From: Citrobacter sp. Marseille-Q6884
GTDB lineage: Bacteria; Pseudomonadota; Gammaproteobacteria; Enterobacterales; Enterobacteriaceae
DNA: 64,000 bases
Reading direction: 5' to 3'
NCBI RefSeq assembly: GCF_945906775.1
Contig: NZ_CAMDRE010000003.1
Location: 124,001-188,000 of the forward strand
A model generated the notes under the pieces. That model saw only the letters and a program-made list of their open reading frames with translations, ran no database searches and was not told the origin of the DNA. Made by a program: the position numbers and the translations under genes. Shown piece after piece: positions 7,596 through 16,704 of the stretch. The number at the start of each line of letters is the position of its first letter. The stretch's first letter is position 1.

Positions 7596-8039
7596 TTACC
7601 CCATCTGATAACTGTCATAAGATGCCCCGCAGGCTTCCACCAGCGCATCCAGATCACCGGTAAACTCTCTGGCCCGCTTCATCAATGCACGGTGTAATTC
7701 CGCTGGTGGAATGTCATCGCTACTCTTCGCCGGGTATTCAACACTGAACGCGATGGTAAACGCATGGCTATACCACGGCCCGGCATTCTGGTTTTCAAAG
7801 CGGGCCATCAGCTGGCTTTCGGTTGTATCGGTAGCAAATGTATCGAGGTGGACGACATCGACCGGCACGTTGAGTGCCCCGGCAGTGGTTGATGCCAGCT
7901 GCCGGGCTTCGTCTCCTCGCTCTGGTGGTGCGCAGTAGAGACATTTCCCGTTCAGTACCACCAGCGTCTGACCGTAGGTCGTACTGACGATACTCACGGT
8001 GTTAGCCGGTTGCGGGTGTGTGGTTGCAGTGTGCTGCAT
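7596..8039 (-). CDS. Hypothetical 147-aa protein
   Basis: Soluble protein starting MQHTATTHPQPAN at 8039; GGAGAA precedes the ATG. A CLYCAPPERGDEARQ segment near residue 37 has a CxxC pair. A TTCGTC-type promoter lies 34-62 bp upstream. No family recognised. Confidence 0.6.
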   Translation of the reverse strand: MQHTATTHPQPANTVSIVSTTYGQTLVVLNGKCLYCAPPERGDEARQLASTTAGALNVPVDVVHLDTFATDTTESQLMARFENQNAGPWYSHAFTIAFSVEYPAKSSDDIPPAELHRALMKRAREFTGDLDALVEACGASYDSYQMG

Positions 8040-8072
8040 GGTGTTCTCCATTAGGTCACTCACATGGCAACC

Positions 8073-8101
8073 AGCTTACCCGGCACAATTCAGCTGACGA
8101 A
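8073..8101 (-). promoter_or_regulatory. TTCGTC-type backbone promoter, site 4
   Basis: TTCGTC (8101-8096), 17-bp spacer, TAAGCT (8078-8073) on the minus strand, upstream of the 147-aa gene. Confidence 0.55.
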
Positions 8102-8276
8102 ATCAGGACGGACTGGTGTATATCGTTCGCAAAATAAAGATATTTTTTATCATCAGCACCGGTAGTTACGGGGCAAATTGCAGGTATCCGGTACAATGGT
8201 GATATGAAGGGCATTACATGCAGAATCGTGTGGCCCGGCAGACGGATACCGAATATCAGCAGAAGGAACCAGGACA

Positions 8277-8615
8277 ATGCAGGAACTCGACTTTGACCAT
8301 ATCCAGATAAACCTGAACCCGCGAGCGTGTGCTGTCACACCTATCCCGGAAGACCTGAAAAGGGAGCTGGCTTATCTGGGCGCTATCGCAGAGAGAAAGA
8401 AATTCGCGGCAAGCCTGATTGTTAATCTCTACAACCCGGACGTTTGCGGGGCGAATATGTACAAACTCACGGCCTATTGCCGTAACGAGTCATGCGATAC
8501 CCTTCGCGATGGCATGATGACCCTGATACAGCTTTGTGCATACATGGAGTCACATGAGATCTATGGCGAGACGTTTGTCAAAAAGCTGATTAAACAATGG
8601 GAGTTTCGTAAGTAG
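8277..8615 (+). CDS. Hypothetical 112-aa protein
   Basis: Rightward gene starting at the ATG at 8277 with AAGGAACCAGGA upstream. The product is soluble and mixed alpha/beta with two spaced cysteine pairs (DVCGAN, YCRNESC). No family recognised. It is followed by a strong terminator and stands against the leftward direction of most backbone genes. Confidence 0.6.
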   Translation: MQELDFDHIQINLNPRACAVTPIPEDLKRELAYLGAIAERKKFAASLIVNLYNPDVCGANMYKLTAYCRNESCDTLRDGMMTLIQLCAYMESHEIYGETFVKKLIKQWEFRK

Positions 8616-8643
8616 TCTGCTGCTTCAAAATACCTTTCTGACA

Positions 8644-8669
8644 GGGCGCTATGTGCGCCCTTTTATTTT
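8644..8669 (+). terminator. Rho-independent terminator
   Basis: GGGCGC/GCGCCC stem with a TATGT loop followed by TTTTATTTT, downstream of the 112-aa gene. Confidence 0.9.
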
Positions 8670-8825
8670 AAAAAAACGGGAAGGTCTTGCCCGGGTATTA
8701 CCTGCTATTTTCAACTACCAAACCACAACGGCAGAAGAAAATTGACCAGTCGAAGCAATTCGACCAGGAGTTCGACATACAGGAAATGGAAATCTTTCAT
8801 AACAGTCTCTTCATATAATTGGCTC

Positions 8826-9645
8826 GGCACTGTTGCAAATAGTCGGTGGTGATAAACTTATCATCCCCTTTTGCTGATGGAGCTGCACATGAACCCATTC
8901 AAAGGCCGGCATTTTCAGCGTGACATCATTCTGTGGGCCGTACGCTGGTACTGCAAATACGGCATCAGTTACCGTGAGCTGCAGGAGATGCTGGCTGAAC
9001 GCGGAGTGAATGTCGATCACTCCACGATTTACCGCTGGGTTCAGCGTTATGCGCCTGAAATGGAAAAACGGCTGCGCTGGTACTGGCGTAACCCTTCCGA
9101 TCTTTGCCCGTGGCACATGGATGAAACCTACGTGAAGGTCAATGGCCGCTGGGCGTATCTGTACCGGGCCGTCGACAGCCGGGGCCGCACTGTCGATTTT
9201 TATCTCTCCTCCCGTCGTAACAGCAAAGCTGCATACCGGTTTCTGGGTAAAATCCTCAACAACGTGAAGAAGTGGCAGATCCCGCGATTCATCAACACGG
9301 ATAAAGCGCCCGCCTATGGTCGCGCGCTTGCTCTGCTCAAACGCGAAGGCCGGTGCCCGTCTGACGTTGAACACCGACAGATTAAGTACCGGAACAACGT
9401 GATTGAATGCGATCATGGCAAACTGAAACGGATAATCGGCGCCACGCTGGGATTTAAATCCATGAAGACGGCTTACGCCACCATCAAAGGTATTGAGGTG
9501 ATGCGTGCACTACGCAAAGGCCAGGCCTCAGCATTTTATTATGGTGATCCCCTGGGCGAAATGCGCCTGGTAAGCAGAGTTTTTGAAATGTAAGGCCTTT
9601 GAATAAGACAAAACGCTGCCTCATCGCTAACTTTGCAACAGTGCC
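8826..9645 (+). mobile_element. IS26, complete copy 1 (left boundary of 39-kb insertion)
   Basis: Exactly 820 bp between GGCACTGTTGCAAA and its inverted copy TTTGCAACAGTGCC. The eight bases on its left, ATTGGCTC, recur on the right side of the IS26 ending at 47792. Its own right flank (CCTAATCG) does not match, so this copy is one end of a larger IS26-bounded unit. Confidence 0.98.
8889..9593 (+). CDS. tnpA: IS26 transposase (IS6 family)
   Basis: 234-aa transposase starting MNPFKGRHFQ. The N-terminal helix-turn-helix contains GVNVDHSTIYRWVQRY; the DDE catalytic core shows HMDETYVKV, INTDKAPAY and NVIECDHGKLKR. It catalyses replicative cointegrate formation and targeted conservative movement between IS26 copies. 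An in-frame ATG six codons upstream exists, but the position at 8889 is the usual start. Identical protein in copies 3 and 4 of the window. Confidence 0.97.
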   Translation: MNPFKGRHFQRDIILWAVRWYCKYGISYRELQEMLAERGVNVDHSTIYRWVQRYAPEMEKRLRWYWRNPSDLCPWHMDETYVKVNGRWAYLYRAVDSRGRTVDFYLSSRRNSKAAYRFLGKILNNVKKWQIPRFINTDKAPAYGRALALLKREGRCPSDVEHRQIKYRNNVIECDHGKLKRIIGATLGFKSMKTAYATIKGIEVMRALRKGQASAFYYGDPLGEMRLVSRVFEM

Positions 9646-9919
9646 CCTAATCGTGTTCAGCAGAATAGCCGGAGGAAGTTTCCTACTGTCGATAAGAAAG
9701 GATTGGCACAGGGAGTGTGAATATCGAAACACCATCACAGAATAATGCCAGATAGAAATGCGATAGTAGGGGTGGATATTTAAATAAGGAGCATCCCGAC
9801 TTAAAATGAATATGACTGCGTAACCAGGCGCAATAAAAAAAGCGAAAGAATCGCTTTTATTCTGGTTGTTTTTTCGAAGAGTGACCGTTTTCTGAGATGA
9901 CAAGAAATAAGGAAGTCCT
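9646..9919. other. Upstream region of ftnB
   Basis: No supported gene. A stem AAAAGCGA/TCGCTTTT near 9836-9858 may act as a terminator in either direction, and AAGGAAGTCCT before 9920 is the ribosome site of ftnB. The stretch is probably chromosomal DNA carried along with ftnB. Confidence 0.5.
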
Positions 9920-10420
9920 ATGATCGCTAGCGGAATAGTTCAAAAACTGAATGCGCAAATGAATCAGGAGTTTTATACCTCAAATTTGTATCTTCAGCTC
10001 AGCCAGAGGTGCAGCGAGAATAGCCTTAATGGCACCGCACTATTTTTGCGTCATCAGGCGCAAAATACGGTGACGCAAATGATGCGCATGTACGAATACA
10101 TCAAACAGAGCGGCGCCACGCCGGTGTTACAGGAGCAACACGCCCGGTGCGGTGAATTTTCCACGCTGGAAGATCTGTTTGAGCAGACGGTAAGCGATTA
10201 CCAGAAGCGCATTAATGCGCTGACCTCTTTGACGGAAGACGCCCAGGCAGCAAACGATAAGTCAGCGATTAACTTCCTGAAGCGATACAGAAAAGAGGAA
10301 ATCGTGGACGGGACGCTGTTGCAAATCATTCTGGATGAAGTCCGCAGCGCTAAAAAAGCGGGCATCAACATGCAGCAAACCGACCACTATCTGGTTGGCG
10401 TGATCGATCGCTATCACTAA
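9920..10420 (+). CDS. ftnB: Ferritin-like protein FtnB
   Basis: 166-aa four-helix ferritin-like protein with the FtnB signature KLNAQMNQEFYTSNLYLQLS at the N-terminus and LLQIILDEVRSAKKAGI near the end; length equals that of enterobacterial FtnB (about 167 aa). FtnB belongs to the cytoplasmic iron-storage family and has been linked to repair of oxidised Fe-S clusters in Salmonella. A good ribosome site precedes the ATG. It is normally chromosomal; here it lies between IS26 and IS5, so it was probably picked up by IS-mediated movement. A weak hairpin (GAGGAGG/CCTCCTC) follows at about 10438-10458. Confidence 0.85.
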   Translation: MIASGIVQKLNAQMNQEFYTSNLYLQLSQRCSENSLNGTALFLRHQAQNTVTQMMRMYEYIKQSGATPVLQEQHARCGEFSTLEDLFEQTVSDYQKRINALTSLTEDAQAANDKSAINFLKRYRKEEIVDGTLLQIILDEVRSAKKAGINMQQTDHYLVGVIDRYH

Positions 10421-10589
10421 ATCAATTTCGCAGTACGAGGAGGTTTTACGCCTCCTCAGAAAATCTGTTTTACATCAGAAACAGAGGTTTATGCCAGTGA
10501 ACATTTGATACCCAACACGTCATAGTGATTTTTTAACTTAGCGTTTTTATATCGTGCCAAAAATGTCTCTGCTTGTGTCTTTATATTAA

Positions 10590-11785
<1,196 letters not shown>

Positions 11786-11965
11786 CTAAGTCACCGGCGG
11801 CTTGCCTGCCACACATTGAACATTACAGACCAATTAGCACTTTGTCACCGGGGAAAGATGTAAAGATTATGTATAAATAGATTGGCTTAGAAGTGACATT
11901 TCAACTTTGGAGAAACAGGTGACATTTTAAACTTGCTTTAACAAAATTTTGGGACTGACCGAAAC

Positions 11966-11992
11966 AAAAAGGCCAGCCCCGGAGGGCTGGCT
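11966..11992 (-). terminator. Rho-independent terminator of the HigBA-type module
   Basis: Leftward GCCAGCCC/GGGCTGGC stem with a 4-nt loop and a following T5, two bases after the antitoxin stop codon. Confidence 0.85.
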
Positions 11993-11994
11993 AT

Positions 11995-12276
11995 TCAGTA
12001 CAGGGCAATGACAGGTTTCTTGATGCCGCAGGCGTGAGCGTAGCGGGTCAGTGTGTCGATGCTGGCTTTGGTGATGTTGTTTTCCAGGCGAGAAATAACC
12101 GGAGGTGTAACCCCCATGCGTTCAGCAACCTGCGCTTTTGTCAGGTTGTCATGCTTGCGCCATTCAGCAAGCAGCTCCCTGAGCTTTTCCTTACGTTCTT
12201 CTTCCTGCCATGCAGCGCGATATTCATCGTCCTGCATCCACTCGTTATGCAGTTCTTTATGGCTTACCAGTTTCAT
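11995..12276 (-). CDS. HigA-type antitoxin (Xre/HTH)
   Basis: 93-aa protein with a charged helical N-terminus and a C-terminal HTH_3 domain (KAQVAERMGVTPPVISRLENN...SIDTLTRYAHACG). Such antitoxins bind and inhibit their RelE/HigB partner and repress the operon by binding palindromic operators. It is the second gene of the pair and overlaps the toxin gene by 20 bp, the toxin-first order typical of HigBA. Two near-identical operator-like repeats lie upstream of the toxin gene. Confidence 0.88.
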   Translation of the reverse strand: MKLVSHKELHNEWMQDDEYRAAWQEEERKEKLRELLAEWRKHDNLTKAQVAERMGVTPPVISRLENNITKASIDTLTRYAHACGIKKPVIALY

Positions 12277-12586
12277 TAAGTACCTCCGCTAACCGCTTTT
12301 TGGCGAGATCGATTTCTTTCGCTGGCGTTTTCTGTGACTTCTTGATGAAAACACGGAGCATGATGATGGTATTGCCTTTGTGGTATACCCAGATTCCCCT
12401 GGCTATGTCCGTCCCCATCGTGCGGATCTCAAAAAGTCCATCGCCCAGGGGCTTCGTGTCCGGCTCCCGCAGTAATCGGGCGTCATACTCCAGTTTGCCG
12501 ATGAGACGGTCAAACTTCACCCTGATTTTTACGGGTAATGCTGTGGCTTCTTCCCTGGCTTCCGGGTGATAAACAACGCTAAACAT
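12257..12586 (-). CDS. HigB/RelE-type toxin (Gp49-like)
   Basis: 109-aa protein with the RelE-like fold signature: YHPEAREEATALPVKIRVKFDRLIGKLE, then KPLGDGLFEIRTMGTDIARGIWVYHKGNTIIMLRVFIKKSQKTPAKEIDLAKKR split over the core; I read it as the phage Gp49/HigB branch. These toxins cleave mRNA on the ribosome. The ATG at 12586 has GGAGG upstream. Downstream is its antitoxin, with a 20-bp overlap. Likely role: plasmid or island maintenance. Confidence 0.88.
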   Translation of the reverse strand: MFSVVYHPEAREEATALPVKIRVKFDRLIGKLEYDARLLREPDTKPLGDGLFEIRTMGTDIARGIWVYHKGNTIIMLRVFIKKSQKTPAKEIDLAKKRLAEVLNETGKP

Positions 12587-12608
12587 GTGACCTCCCATTT
12601 CTATTAAT

Positions 12609-12661
12609 ATTAACCTATAGGCTAATTTCAGACAAGGTAGAATTAACCTATAAGCTAATTT
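12609..12661. promoter_or_regulatory. Twin palindromic operator of the HigBA-type module
   Basis: ATTAACCTATAGGCTAATTT (12609-12628) and ATTAACCTATAAGCTAATTT (12642-12661) differ at one base and sit 33 bp apart, about three helical turns on one DNA face. Each is close to palindromic (TTAACC...GGCTAA). They lie just before the toxin start, where the HTH antitoxin is expected to bind. Confidence 0.75.
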
Positions 12662-12698
12662 TGTTGGCAGTTATCGTGGCTACCCGGTCACTACCCTG

Positions 12699-12724
12699 TT
12701 AGCGTGAGTTTTCGTTCCACTGAG
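12699..12724. repeat. Partial Tn3-type terminal repeat
   Basis: The 26 bases from TTAGCGTGAGTTTTCG onward match the inner two thirds of the Tn3-family 38-bp terminal repeat. The outer end is lost: after CTGAG the sequence goes to GAACGGGG instead of the expected outer bases. It looks like the stump of a deleted transposon. Confidence 0.55.
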
Positions 12725-13268
12725 GAACGGGGATTTATGCGCGTTAGCGCATGTAAGGCGGCAGGATGAAATGACAGGTAGCACCGAGGGTTAGCCGCCG
12801 ATACCAGTGAGGGATCGAAAGGGATCGCCTATCCATCCCTTCACCCTGCAAAGCCATATTCCGCTAAAAGCGGCTCAGAGGCTTTTGTGCGCGGTCGGAG
12901 TGGTCACAACAAGGCGAAGCCGCAGTTGGGGCGTATCTCCGCGTTAGCGGGTCGTAAGAGCCGCTTACGAGCGTGTAGGGGTCAGTTTGGATATAGAGAA
13001 TTATTGTACTATAAGGACTTCCCCGGCATGTCAAAGCCGGTATTTATGGTTTCTGTCTGCTCTTCAGTAAAAATAAAGGGGAGAGACTGCGGTACTATAA
13101 ACGGCCATGATGAATCGTCATCGATTCGGGCCCTGATGAAAGACGCGCGTGAGGTTCTTGTTCGTTAAGCGGATACGTATATCCTGTACAATAGCCAGAT
13201 AGGCCTCACGGGGTCTAACCCTTTATCATCAACGAATTGCAGGTCAGATGGTTATACAGCTTCGAGCT
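12725..13268. other. Structured region with one possible 46-codon gene
   Basis: Mostly non-coding and rich in short inverted repeats, such as ATGCGC/GCGCAT near 12737 and CCGCTAA/TAGCGG-type pairs around 12861-12875. At 13028-13168 (+) an ATG-initiated frame encodes MSKPVFMVSVCSSVKIKG and about 28 more residues; it lacks a convincing ribosome site. The composition suggests a former plasmid backbone or mobilisation segment, but no known origin is recognised. Confidence 0.35.
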
Positions 13269-14291
13269 TTAGTTGACTGAGTACAGCCGGAAATCATCAC
13301 CGTAATGTAGTGATGCCCAACACAGCCGCGCATTTTTGGCGGCGATGGCCACAACAGCCCGCCAGTACCCTCTGCGCTCAACCAACATACAAACCCAACG
13401 GCTGAATGAGTCAGTCCTTTTCCCGGCGCCAATAAGCACTGAACGAGCCCCCTGAACCAGAAGCGTTCGCAGATACGAATCACCGGCTTTTGTGATCCTG
13501 CCGAGTTTCGACTTTCCCCCGCTGCTGTATTGTGATGGCGTCAGCCCCAGCCAGGCTGCCAGTTGACGTCCATTTTTAAAATCATGTGCATTACCGATAC
13601 TGGCGACCAGTGCACAGGCCGTTGTGGGACCAACGCCCTTTAGCTCCATCAGCCGCTGACTGCGATGATCTGTTTTGGCTATGTGGGACAAAATTCGGTC
13701 ATATTCAGTGATGTTAGCTTCAATGCGATCAACGTGTTCCATCAAATCATCAACACATTGCTGAACCTGAAGCGGTAAAGAGCTCTTCTGCACAGAAACC
13801 ATGTGGCGCAGGGCATCAGCACTTTGTGGCGCGATGACACCGAATTCAGATATCAATCCTCGCAGACGATTATACGTTGCTGTTTTCTCTTCGATAAAAC
13901 CCTGACGGGTACGATGTAAACACTGCATGGCCTGCTGGCTTTCGTCTTTCACTGGTACGAACCGCATATGCGGACGACGAACAGCTTCACAGATAGCCTG
14001 AGCATCAGCTGCATCATTTTTTCCTGATTTTCCGGCCATACGATAAGGCGATACAAACTTAGCAGCCATCAGACGTGGCTCATGACCATACTGCCGAAAC
14101 AATCTTGCCCAGTAGTGAGCCCCGGAGCATGCTTCCATCCCGATAACACAGGGAGGCAAACTTGCAATTAACTCAGGAAGTGCAGCACGCGATACTTTAG
14201 GCTTAACCAGAACAGTTCTACCATTTTGATCAACACCGTGAACAGCAAACACATTTTTAGCAAGATCGATACCGACAGTCGTGATAGTCAT
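13269..14291 (-). CDS. IS110-family (IS1111-like) transposase
   Basis: 340-aa DEDD transposase: GIDLAKNVFAVHGVD at the start, VIGMEACSGAHYW near residue 60, GKNDAADAQAICEA near 105, and the C-terminal transposase_20 part (RLMELKGVGPTTACALVASIG ... AAWLGLTPSQYSSGGKSKLGRITKAG). This family moves by a circular intermediate and lacks classic terminal repeats, so I do not assign exact element ends. A hairpin GTAAG...CTTAC lies at about 14376-14402, upstream of the gene. I prefer the start at 14291 because it gives the usual MTITTVGIDLAK opening. Confidence 0.92.
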   Translation of the reverse strand: MTITTVGIDLAKNVFAVHGVDQNGRTVLVKPKVSRAALPELIASLPPCVIGMEACSGAHYWARLFRQYGHEPRLMAAKFVSPYRMAGKSGKNDAADAQAICEAVRRPHMRFVPVKDESQQAMQCLHRTRQGFIEEKTATYNRLRGLISEFGVIAPQSADALRHMVSVQKSSLPLQVQQCVDDLMEHVDRIEANITEYDRILSHIAKTDHRSQRLMELKGVGPTTACALVASIGNAHDFKNGRQLAAWLGLTPSQYSSGGKSKLGRITKAGDSYLRTLLVQGARSVLIGAGKRTDSFSRWVCMLVERRGYWRAVVAIAAKNARLCWASLHYGDDFRLYSVN

Positions 14292-14577
14292 AACGAATTC
14301 CTCCGGGACGATGTGTACCCCATGATTGCACAAGAGTTAATCAGGCGCATAATCAGGGGAAGTCCCTTCCATTCGGTAAGCCTGTTTTTTGAACAGACTT
14401 ACCTATAGCAATAGGGTGTACTCCCGCGCTATACGGCATTTTCAGAGGTTTGACCTTAATCGGATAACCTAAATGCGATACTGCAAGAGCGACAACTTAA
14501 AAGCGATAGCCACTGACGCAAAATCAACCACTTACGAACCAAGATTGGTTAAATAATGCGCTTAACGTACAAAAATT

Positions 14578-14923
14578 GGCACTGTTGCAAATAGTCGGTG
14601 GTGATAAACTTATCATCCCCTTTTACTGATGGAGCTGCACATGAACCCATTCAAAGGCCGGCATTTTCAGCGTGACATCATTCTGTGGGCCGTACGCTGG
14701 TACTGCAAATACGGCATCAGTTACCGTGAGCTGCAGGAGATGCTGGCTGAACGCGGAGTGAATGTCGATCACTCCACGATTTACCGCTGGGTTCAGCGTT
14801 ATGCGCCTGAAATGGAAAAACGGCTGCGCTGGTACTGGCGTAACCCTTCCGATCTTTGCCCGTGGCACATGGATGAAACCTACGTGAAGGTCAATGGCCG
14901 CTGGGCGTATCTGTACCGGGCCG
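14578..14923 (+). mobile_element. IS26, truncated copy 2 (5' part only)
   Basis: Begins with GGCACTGTTGCAAA and matches IS26 for 346 bp, then stops after ACCGGGCCG and changes to unrelated sequence. The transposase frame is cut after about 94 residues (YLYRA), before the second catalytic Asp, so it is inactive. No matching 8-bp flank in the window. Confidence 0.95.
14641..14923 (+). pseudogene. tnpA: IS26 transposase fragment
   Basis: Starts MNPFKGRHFQ and is identical to the complete copies for about 94 codons; it retains the DET motif but has lost the remaining catalytic residues. The open frame reads on for a few foreign codons (EVVDA) to a stop at 14938-14940. Confidence 0.93.
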
Positions 14924-15190
14924 AGGTGGTAGATGCATAGATTGCAGCGCGTAAATGACGCTCCACCATGACCATCATCCGGTGAATGGTGACATCCCGT
15001 GAACTCTGTGCCATTCGTTCGGCTCCGGCATTCATTGCATCTGCAAGGATCGCTGCCATAAGCGCTGCTTCGTCTTCTGCCTGTTCTCCGGTGCGATAAT
15101 GGGTGAAACAAATTCCCGGCAGCGACAATGTGGCTTCATATGCCACTGGACTGGGGTATTGCCTGTCGCCATGACACCATTGAAGGCTGG
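14924..15190 (-). pseudogene. Fragment of an unrecognised protein gene
   Basis: A leftward frame open from about 15190 encodes an alanine-rich helical segment (EAALMAAILADAMNAGAERMAQ) preceded by LPGICFTHYRTGEQAEDE. The right end begins just after an in-frame stop with no start codon of quality, except a GTG at 15146; the left end is cut by the truncated IS26. Both ends therefore look broken. I do not recognise the parent gene. Confidence 0.5.
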
Positions 15191-15363
15191 ATTCTTAAAT
15201 TTTCTAATCGAGGGCTGTGCAAAATTAGCTACGTCCGCTTCACGCTGTGAGTTCAATAATTGTGTTGCGTCCATCAGTTGAAATCACAGCTCAAAGTAGA
15301 CGCTCATTCTCACTGGAATGCTTTGCTTTCACCTTGCCAGAGGACAAATCCTTTGTCCCGCAA

Positions 15364-16641
15364 CTATGGTTTTTTATTAGGATTTTCGCCACTGAATAAA
15401 TTATAATAAATTGATTTTATAAGATATTCGTCATGGGCTATATGACCAGTACGAGTTGCATGCTCTAATGTTTCAGATGCCAGTATATGTGCGGCTTCAG
15501 CAAACATCCCAGGCCAACCCTTACTCAGCATAGACAGTCCTTTAAGGACTCTTATCTGAATCTCCCTCATACTCGCACCATCACGTGCAACAGGTAAGAA
15601 AAAGTCTTCCAGTAGGTCTTTGATCTGAAGTGGCGCAACATGTACTGAAGGATATATCACTTCAGTTTCATCTATTTTATTCTGCGCGTAAGCGGAGAGT
15701 ATTCGAACACCTCTGCCAATGACATCAATCGCAGTACCGGGATCGTTTACTGCGGGCGAAAGGGCCCTGCAGGCTATTTCGGCCATGACGCTGAGACAGA
15801 ATCGGGGATCCTGAGCAAATGAACGCACATCCGAGACAATGATCGTTTCAAGTAAATCGGTACAGATTGATGACTCCTGACCAGAACTCAGGTACAAAAC
15901 TGGCATCGATGGATGTATGAAACTGCCTGGCTGCGCCACAAGATATACATGACGAGGATCATTGCTCAGCAGACTGCCGAGCTTGACCATGTCAATATAT
16001 TCAACATAGCCAATTTTCTCCGGATATACGGCAACAGTTCCTTTTGGTTGTTCATTGTTCTCAAGCCATGGATATCCGCCAAGACATGGACTTTTTGCTC
16101 TCGCAATAAATGTCTCGATCGCCGCCTGTTCTACTTTTGCTGTTGTCTCACCTACCCTGCCCAGAGAGGTCAAATGCTGTATCCAGCGAAGCAATGTGCT
16201 GATTATTAAGGCAATGACAACCAGTGTTACAATGAATAAAATGACTCTACCCCTTTCTCCGTAGGCTCCCATATTGAGGGCAATAATCCCTACCAGGCTG
16301 AAGAGAAAAGAACCGATAAAAGTGGCCAGTACATTTTGTGTGGTTACGTCTTCTACAACTAAACGCGTGGCTCTGGGCGTCACATTAGTAGTGGCTGAAC
16401 CGTAAGCGGTGACCATGATACTCAGTGAAAATGTGGTCACCGCCAGCATACTCGATGCCAGTATGTTCAGAATATTATCAACTGCTTCCGCACCAACCTT
16501 CACTGATACTGACTCTGGGATCATTGATCTAAAAAGAATAGATAAAAGGGCCGTTATTATTGCTACCATTGCAAATAACGTTGCCCTGAACCATAGCTTT
16601 TTAAGTGTCTGCCTGAGAATCCATTGCCAGCGTGAAATCAT
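15364..16641 (-). CDS. DUF2254 membrane protein
   Basis: 425-aa inner-membrane protein with hydrophobic helices near residues 15-38 (LWFRATLFAMVAIITALLSILF), 60-80, 105-128 and 135-155, followed by a long soluble C-terminal domain. The pattern SRWQWILRQTLKKLWFRA and, later, LSPAVNDPGTAIDVIGRG is characteristic of DUF2254. The biochemical role of this family is not established. It lies 60 bp downstream of the BCCT transporter gene in the same direction, with a hairpin between them, so they form a unit with a likely joint link to osmotic or envelope stress. Confidence 0.8.
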   Translation of the reverse strand: MISRWQWILRQTLKKLWFRATLFAMVAIITALLSILFRSMIPESVSVKVGAEAVDNILNILASSMLAVTTFSLSIMVTAYGSATTNVTPRATRLVVEDVTTQNVLATFIGSFLFSLVGIIALNMGAYGERGRVILFIVTLVVIALIISTLLRWIQHLTSLGRVGETTAKVEQAAIETFIARAKSPCLGGYPWLENNEQPKGTVAVYPEKIGYVEYIDMVKLGSLLSNDPRHVYLVAQPGSFIHPSMPVLYLSSGQESSICTDLLETIIVSDVRSFAQDPRFCLSVMAEIACRALSPAVNDPGTAIDVIGRGVRILSAYAQNKIDETEVIYPSVHVAPLQIKDLLEDFFLPVARDGASMREIQIRVLKGLSMLSKGWPGMFAEAAHILASETLEHATRTGHIAHDEYLIKSIYYNLFSGENPNKKP

Positions 16642-16674
16642 TCAGCATATCCTTGTATTAAGTTCGGGAAAATA

Positions 16675-16704
16675 AATGCCGCCCGGCAGGACGGCATTTT
16701 TGTA
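16675..16704. terminator. Bidirectional hairpin terminator
   Basis: AAATGCCG/CGGCATTT stem with T-runs on both strands, immediately after the stop codon of the BCCT transporter gene and before the DUF2254 gene. It probably attenuates rather than fully separates the two leftward genes. Confidence 0.65.

Noticed and set aside
8720..8825. A rightward coding-like stretch (KKIDQSKQFDQEFDIQEMEIFHNS) before IS26 copy 1
   Set aside because: It has no start codon or ribosome site and stops before the IS26; the repeated GTCGAA/TTCGAC hairpin explains its regular look.
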